From positions 5,356,501 to 5,420,500 of the forward strand of contig NZ_CP011509.1 of NCBI RefSeq assembly GCF_001027285.1: a stretch of DNA of 64,000 bases. The letters are read 5' to 3'. A program made the position numbers and the translations under genes. Shown piece after piece: positions 59,341 to 64,000 of this stretch. The stretch is from Archangium gephyra (GTDB lineage Bacteria > Myxococcota > Myxococcia > Myxococcales > Myxococcaceae). The notes under the pieces are model-generated. The model did no database searches, had not been told where the DNA came from, and worked only from the letters and a program-made list of their open reading frames with translations. Each line of letters opens with the position of its first letter. The stretch's first letter is position 1.

Positions 59341-60845
59341 AGCTGCTCGTGCTGCCTCCCCACCGGGATGTGACGTGCGTGCCGGAGGCGCCCGAGGGCT
59401 GGCGCGTGCTCGACGTGGCGCGTGCCTTCTGCCAGCGGGTGATGGAGCCGGAGCTCCTGGCGCGAGCGGTGGAGGCGCGGGAGCGCGAGCCCGCCACGCC
59501 CCAGACGATGCGCGAGCTGCTGCTCCTGCGCACGGCGCTCGTGCTGTGGAAGCGGGGGATGGCGGACGCGCACCGGCCCCTGCGTGCCCTCGGCGCGGTG
59601 CTCACGGCCCTCTCGGGTGCTCCGATGGGGGTGCACGTGCGGCTCGATGACATCGAGCTGGACGGGGGCACCACCGAGCGCTCGGCCGACGTGCTCCGGA
59701 TCGTCCAGCGGCCCGCGCTATATGACGAAGACCTGGCCCGAGCGGCCCAGCACTTCCCGGGTGCCGGGCGGGTGCGGCTGTGGCTGGAGAAGGATCTGCA
59801 ACTTCCGGCGGCGGTGACGCTGGCGGCGGCGTGTCCGGACTCGGTGCCGCTGGAGGTGGCGGGCCCCTTCGCGGCCACCCATCGCGCGATCCTGGCGAAA
59901 CTTCCCGCCTTCCAACGGGCCTCGTTTCCCGAGGACGTGGCGCCCCTGCGTTGGCGGGTGGCGGCCCTGGATGCGGCGGAGCCGGAGTCCCTCACCTGGG
60001 TTCCCGAGGGGGCTCGTCCACCGGCGGACGGAGGGCCCTGGGCGGGGCACGTGCCGCTGAGGGCCCTGCTCGACGCCGAGGCCCTCGTGTCGAGCGGCTG
60101 CCGCACGGCGGTGGTCGGCTTCTGCACGGTGGACGAGGGCGGAGTCGTGGGCAGTGACGGAAGCCGCGTGCCGCTGGAGCCGCTGGTCGCCGCGGTGGCG
60201 CGTCTGCGCGCCGCTGGAGCCCGCGTGGTGGCGGAGTGGTGGGTGGGCGCTCCCGGCGTGGACGAGGCCGCGCACGAGCGGACCTTCTCGCTGCTCGGCC
60301 AGCGGCCCGTGTTCGATTGGGTGTCGGGAGTGAGGCCGTTCCACTGGACGCGCGGGCGCTCGGGCGAGGACTTCGCGGGCGTGCCGGTGCGCTTCCTCGC
60401 GCCGCCCGAGGACCGGGACCTGGCGCGCACGGTGCCCTTCGAGGCGCCGGGGACGGTGCCCCACACGCGGCTGGCGGAGCTGCTCACCTCGCTGGCCGGG
60501 AAGCTGCTGCAACGCGCGCCGCTCAGCCCGGGCCGGGTCGCCTGGGCCTCGCTCCACCCGCCGGCCCCCGGGGTGCCTGGAGGCGAGCGGATCCGGTTGG
60601 ACGGCGACTGCGCGCTGGTGCCACTGCCGGCGACGCTGGAGGGCGTGGTGAAGCCTTCCTGGTACGCGGCGAACCTGCGCACGGGAGGAGTGCTGGCCAT
60701 GGACGCGCGGCTGGCGCCACTGGTGGCGGGGGCGGAGCAACCGGTGACGGTGGGAGAGCTGTTCGCGACGCTGCCGGAGGCGCAGCGCGGCAAGGTGGAA
60801 GCGGCGCTGGTGGGCCGCGCGGTCCTCGAGAGGGTGCACGCATGA
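59337..60845 (+). CDS. hypothetical 502-residue protein between two LanB-like genes
   Basis: It is translationally coupled at both ends by ATGA overlaps, so it should act together with the LanB-like proteins. The sequence starts MKLLVLPPHRDVTCVPEAPE. The middle alternates strands and helices (GAPMGVHVRLDDIELDGG, ARVVAEWWVGAPGVDE), as in a TIM-barrel-like or Rossmann-like fold. The terminal ~70 residues (SWYAANLRTGGVLAMDARLA, then PVTVGELFATLPEAQRGK) look like a small winged-helix domain, as in PqqD/RiPP recognition elements. There are only five or six Cys and no CxxxCxxC cluster, so it is not a standard radical SAM enzyme. No membrane segment is visible. Family not recognised; it could recognise or bind the peptide substrate. 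Confidence 0.7.
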   Translation: MKLLVLPPHRDVTCVPEAPEGWRVLDVARAFCQRVMEPELLARAVEAREREPATPQTMRELLLLRTALVLWKRGMADAHRPLRALGAVLTALSGAPMGVHVRLDDIELDGGTTERSADVLRIVQRPALYDEDLARAAQHFPGAGRVRLWLEKDLQLPAAVTLAAACPDSVPLEVAGPFAATHRAILAKLPAFQRASFPEDVAPLRWRVAALDAAEPESLTWVPEGARPPADGGPWAGHVPLRALLDAEALVSSGCRTAVVGFCTVDEGGVVGSDGSRVPLEPLVAAVARLRAAGARVVAEWWVGAPGVDEAAHERTFSLLGQRPVFDWVSGVRPFHWTRGRSGEDFAGVPVRFLAPPEDRDLARTVPFEAPGTVPHTRLAELLTSLAGKLLQRAPLSPGRVAWASLHPPAPGVPGGERIRLDGDCALVPLPATLEGVVKPSWYAANLRTGGVLAMDARLAPLVAGAEQPVTVGELFATLPEAQRGKVEAALVGRAVLERVHA

Positions 60846-63133
60846 GCGAGCGCTGGACGCTGGGCGAGGTCTTCGTACTCCGGCACGCGGGTTTCCCGTT
60901 CGACTGGCTGGAGGGCCTGGGTTTCTCGGAGGGGCTGCGCTCCGAGGTGGCGGCGCTGCTCGAGGACGAGCGGGCGCTGGTGGAGGCCGTGCGCACCGCC
61001 GCGGGCGAGGACGCGGCCCGCACGGCGCGGCAGGCGCTGGAGAAGGGCAAGGAGCCCTCGCTCAAGGCGAAGTACGGGCCCGCCTGTACCCAGGCGCTGG
61101 AGCGCTACCGTGCGCACCGCGCGGCGCTGTCGGCCCGTTACGCGCAGGAGCGGCAGGACCTGCGGAGACGGCTGCGCGAGCGAGCGGCGGAGCCCGCCAT
61201 CCAGGAGGCCGTCTTCTTCTCCAACCCGGCGATGTACGAGAACGTCTGGTCGCGCTACCTGGAGGGGGAGCAGCGGCCGGACAACTCGGATGCGCGGCGG
61301 GTGGAGCGGCAGGTCTACACGTACCTCCAGCGCTTCTGCGCGAAGAACGAGACGACGAGCTTCTTCGGCCCCATCTCCTATGGCGAGTGCGACGGCGGGG
61401 ACGGAGAGGACGTGCGGGTGGTGCCGAGCGGGAGCACGCGGCGGCGCACCTTCCTGACCTTCTGGGCCGTCACCGAGCTGGCGCGGGCCGTGGCCCGGGA
61501 GCCCGAGGTGCGCCGGCACCTGCCGCTCCGGCTCAACCCCCTCTTCAAGGTGGAGCCGGGCCGTGCGAGCTGCGAGCCGTTGAAGCTGGAGGTGGCGCTG
61601 TCGCCGGAGGCGGAGCGGCTGCTCGCGGTGCTGCCCGGGGCGCCGACGCTGGGCTCGGTCTCGAGCGCATTGGGCCAGCCGCTGGAGGCGGTGCTGCGGC
61701 TCGTGGTGCCGTTGATGAAGTCGGCGCTGGTGCTGCTGGGGCTGCCCTTCGTGGCGAACGACTTCGGCACCTTCTCGAGCCTGCGCGAGGCGGTGGCGGC
61801 GCTGCCCGCGTCCGAGGCCCGGGAGCGCTGGTTGTCGAGGCTGGACGAGCTGGAGCGCCTGCGCGGCGAATTCGAGGGGGCCGGGCTGACCCGCCGCCGG
61901 GAGCTGATGCAAGCGCTGGAGACGCGCTTCACCGAGTACACGGGCAAGCCCGCGCGGCGAGGCGAGGGGCAGGTGTACTCGGACCGGCTCATCCTCTACG
62001 AGGAGGCGTCCTCGCCCTTCCGGCTGAAGCTGGGGCGGCGCTTCAGCGAGGAGATGGCGGCGAAGCTGTCCGGGGCGCTGGAGCTCTCGGCGGCGTACGG
62101 GGACAGCGTGCAGCGCAGCTACCGCGAGCAGGTGCGCGACGCGATGGGCGCGGAGGAGCGCCCGCTGGACTTCCTGGAGTACGCGGTGCGGCTGCGTCCG
62201 GACGAGGTCGCGGGGAGCCGCTTCGCGCCGGTGCCGCCCATCCTGCTCGACGAGGACCTGTCGCGCTCCCGGACGTTGCCGGAGGACTTCCTGGGCACGT
62301 CGCAACCGGGAGGCCGCTACTCATTGCCGGACGTGTGCCTCGCGAAGACGGACCAGGGCTTCGAGGTGATGTGCGCCCGCGTGCACCACCACCTGATGCT
62401 GTGGAGCTGGCTGAGCGCCTTCTACCCGGACCGGGCGCGCTACGAGTCGGTGGCGGGCCAGTGGCTGGAGCGCGAGCCCGCGGCGAAGGGGCTGGTGGGA
62501 CTGGCCATCCGGCGGCGCAACAAGGGCTTCTACGTCTACCCGGGCCGGAAGCTGATGTACTCGGTCTCGGACGTGCTGGACGTGGAGCAGGGCGCGCTGA
62601 AGCCGCATGACGTGAAGGTGCTGCCCACGCGCGAGGGGCCGGTGCTGGTGGACGGGGAGGGGAAGCGGCTGTCGCTGTACATGCCGCTGGACGACTTCAA
62701 CACGTACGCGCCGTTCGCGGCGCTGGCGCATCCGCAGGTGCTGCACGCGAAGCTGCGCACCCAGGGCCGGCACCTGCCGAGGCTCCACGTGGGCGGCGCG
62801 GTGTACCAGCGGGAGCGGTGGGAGCTGCCGACCACGCTGTTCTCGCAGGTGAGCGGGATGGATCTGTTGATCGCGGTGGAGCGCGAGCGCAAGGCGGGCG
62901 GCTGGCCGCGCTTCGTGTTCATGCGCAGCACGGTGGAGCGCAAGCCGTACCTGATCGACACGGCGTCTCCGTTCGCGCTGGAGCTGCTGCTGTACCTGTC
63001 GCGAGGAGCGGAGCAGCTCTCGGTGGAGGAGATGTACCCGGCACCGGAGCAGCTGTGGCTGAAGGACGAGCGGGGCCGCTACACCTGCGAGATGCGGATG
63101 CAGGCGGTGCGCTGGAGCGAGGAGCGGGGCTGA
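60842..63133 (+). CDS. LanB-like dehydratase N-terminal-domain protein (glutamylation domain only), copy 2
   Basis: 763 residues, starting in an ATGA overlap. It shares the family landmarks with copy 1: VFVLRHAGFPFDWLEGL near the start, YLQRFCAKNETTSFFGPISY at 161-180, VARVHHHL-like CARVHHHLMLWSWLSAF, LHVGGAVYQRERWELP and KPYLIDTASPFALELLLYLS, ending EEMYPAPEQLWL. The region QVYSDRLILYEEASSPF corresponds to FYQDRLPMREECGGD in copy 1. The elimination domain is again missing. Two diverged copies in one operon could form a heterodimer, as when two proteins share one task, or could charge different residues or amino acids. The next gene begins three bases later. Confidence 0.8.
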   Translation: MSERWTLGEVFVLRHAGFPFDWLEGLGFSEGLRSEVAALLEDERALVEAVRTAAGEDAARTARQALEKGKEPSLKAKYGPACTQALERYRAHRAALSARYAQERQDLRRRLRERAAEPAIQEAVFFSNPAMYENVWSRYLEGEQRPDNSDARRVERQVYTYLQRFCAKNETTSFFGPISYGECDGGDGEDVRVVPSGSTRRRTFLTFWAVTELARAVAREPEVRRHLPLRLNPLFKVEPGRASCEPLKLEVALSPEAERLLAVLPGAPTLGSVSSALGQPLEAVLRLVVPLMKSALVLLGLPFVANDFGTFSSLREAVAALPASEARERWLSRLDELERLRGEFEGAGLTRRRELMQALETRFTEYTGKPARRGEGQVYSDRLILYEEASSPFRLKLGRRFSEEMAAKLSGALELSAAYGDSVQRSYREQVRDAMGAEERPLDFLEYAVRLRPDEVAGSRFAPVPPILLDEDLSRSRTLPEDFLGTSQPGGRYSLPDVCLAKTDQGFEVMCARVHHHLMLWSWLSAFYPDRARYESVAGQWLEREPAAKGLVGLAIRRRNKGFYVYPGRKLMYSVSDVLDVEQGALKPHDVKVLPTREGPVLVDGEGKRLSLYMPLDDFNTYAPFAALAHPQVLHAKLRTQGRHLPRLHVGGAVYQRERWELPTTLFSQVSGMDLLIAVERERKAGGWPRFVFMRSTVERKPYLIDTASPFALELLLYLSRGAEQLSVEEMYPAPEQLWLKDERGRYTCEMRMQAVRWSEERG

Positions 63134-63136
63134 GCG

Positions 63137-64000
63137 ATGAGTGCGACCCAGGACGTCGTGATTCTCGGGGCCGGAGTGATGGGCCTGTCCGTGGCACGCC
63201 GGCTGGCGGCGACGGGAGCGCGGGTGACGGTGTTGGATCCCGTGGAGCCCGGAGGACAGGGCTCGCGAGCGGCGGCGGGGGTGGCGATTCCCTCGGTGCG
63301 GCTGCTGGACGACCCGGACATGCTCGCCTTCACGCGAGCGGCGCACGGCGCACTGGCCGAGGAGCTGGCGTCACTGAATGACGGCCCGAGCCTGCGCCGG
63401 GGACAGGGCGTGCTGCGGGTGGCGATGGACGCGAAGGGCCGGGACGCGCTCGGGCAGAAGGCGGCGAACCATCCCGAGTGGCTGGGGACGTGGATGGACG
63501 CGGCGCGCGTGATGGAGCTGGAACCCGCGCTGGAGGGCACGCCGATCCTCGGGGCCTATGTGACCGAGCAGGGCTTCATGGTGGACACGGAGGCCTATCT
63601 CAACGCGCTGCTGCACGACCTGCACCGCAGGGGCGTGCGGATGCGCCTGGGCGAGGGTGCGCGCTCGGTGGTGGAGGTGGACGGTGGGGTGGAGGTGCGG
63701 ACGGAGCAGGAGACGCACCGGGCGGGGAGGCTGGTGGTGTGCGCAGGGGCGTGGTCGGGAGGAATCGCGGGACTGCCGCCGCTGCCGGTGAAGCCCTTGC
63801 GAGGGCAGATGCTGACGATCTTCCACCCGGAGGTGAGGCTGACGCGGGTGGTGTCGGGGCCCACGTACCTGGCGCCCTGGCGCACGGGGGAGATCGTCGT
63901 GGGTGCCACGGAGGAAGACGCGGGTTTCGCCTGCCACGTGACGCCGACGGGCCTCATGCACCTGGGGGCCACGGTGGCGAAGCTCGCGCCGAGACTGCGC
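63137..64000 (+). CDS. FAD-dependent oxidoreductase, ThiO (glycine oxidase)/DAO-like, 3' end outside window
   Basis: The first 288 codons are present; the reading frame is still open at 64000. The N-terminus MSATQDVVILGAGVMGLSVA contains the FAD-binding GxGxxG, and VTVLDPVEPGGQGSRAAAG is the second flavin motif. LVVCAGAWSGGIAGL, LPVKPLRGQMLTI and YLAPWRTGEIVVGATEEDAG follow the glycine oxidase ThiO pattern. DAO family members oxidise amines or amino acids to imines with hydrogen peroxide release. Position directly after the LanB-like pair, with three bases between, suggests that the enzyme oxidises an amino group on the modified product. It could also be an unrelated thiazole-type amino-acid oxidase. 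The truncated 3' end prevents further checks. Confidence 0.85.
   Translation, partial: MSATQDVVILGAGVMGLSVARRLAATGARVTVLDPVEPGGQGSRAAAGVAIPSVRLLDDPDMLAFTRAAHGALAEELASLNDGPSLRRGQGVLRVAMDAKGRDALGQKAANHPEWLGTWMDAARVMELEPALEGTPILGAYVTEQGFMVDTEAYLNALLHDLHRRGVRMRLGEGARSVVEVDGGVEVRTEQETHRAGRLVVCAGAWSGGIAGLPPLPVKPLRGQMLTIFHPEVRLTRVVSGPTYLAPWRTGEIVVGATEEDAGFACHVTPTGLMHLGATVAKLAPRLR

Noticed and set aside
59337-60845. Radical SAM enzyme in the LanB-like operon
   Set aside because: No CxxxCxxC motif and only a few scattered Cys, despite the barrel-like alternating pattern.
1-64000. tRNA, rRNA, CRISPR array, insertion sequence or prophage
   Set aside because: No regularly spaced repeats, transposase or integrase frames, cloverleaf or rRNA-like conserved stretches were seen on either strand.

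Overview
The window is about 70% GC, densely coded, and most genes sit in operons whose reading frames overlap by four bases (ATGA or GTGA). The gene content points to a myxobacterium, most likely of the Cystobacterineae (Archangium, Cystobacter, Stigmatella or a relative). The clues are a DUF2378 protein, a PilZ single-domain protein, Cys-rich lipoproteins, a eukaryote-like Ser/Thr kinase with a Pro/Ala-rich tail, and a two-gene branched-chain keto acid dehydrogenase E1 pair resembling the esg locus of Myxococcus. No rRNA, tRNA, CRISPR array, insertion sequence or prophage was seen. The genus is an inference; no database search was possible.

Region by region. (1) 1-14760 is a cell-surface polysaccharide locus. 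A complete dTDP-L-rhamnose operon (rfbB-rfbD-rfbA-rfbC, 6427-9893) is flanked by large, often two-domain glycosyltransferases. One of these pairs a rhamnosyltransferase-like GT2 domain with a WsaF-like GT4 domain. (2) 14980-17658 holds a YihY/BrkB membrane protein and a YbiT-type ABC-F ATPase. (3) 17863-20831 is a small accessory island. It contains a 674-residue protein of unknown function, a lower-GC 141-residue protein, a 66-residue peptide with a double-glycine leader-like motif, and a broken copy of that peptide's 3' end. (4) 20981-30520 carries a PhoD-like phosphatase, a Kv-type channel, a vanadium haloperoxidase/PAP2 protein, a luciferase-like oxidoreductase, tgt with a MnmC-like methyltransferase, a lipoprotein, DUF2378 and a Phd/ParE toxin-antitoxin pair. 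(5) 30630-42895 is mostly housekeeping: a DEAD/DEAH helicase, PEP carboxylase, an MFS transporter, a lipoprotein, a PilZ protein, a GNAT enzyme, E1 alpha/beta, and a ClC protein with features of the fluoride-selective branch.

(6) 43078-57000 is the first highlight. A PAS histidine kinase is followed by a tightly packed six-gene operon: a membrane SpoIIE-type phosphatase with HAMP domain, an exported TPR protein, a PhnD-like periplasmic binding protein, a TonB-dependent receptor with a CxxCH motif, an RsbW-like ATPase, and a Ser/Thr kinase carrying two STAS-like domains and two zinc ribbons. This joins an outer-membrane uptake/sensing module to all three parts of a partner-switching module. 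I know of no described system with this composition.

(7) 57037-64000 is the second highlight. Two paralogous proteins resembling the N-terminal (glutamylation) part of LanB dehydratases, both without the elimination domain, flank a 502-residue protein of unknown family. A ThiO-like FAD oxidase follows and runs off the edge. This looks like part of a RiPP or aminoacyl-tRNA-dependent peptide-modification cluster whose precursor is not visible in the window.
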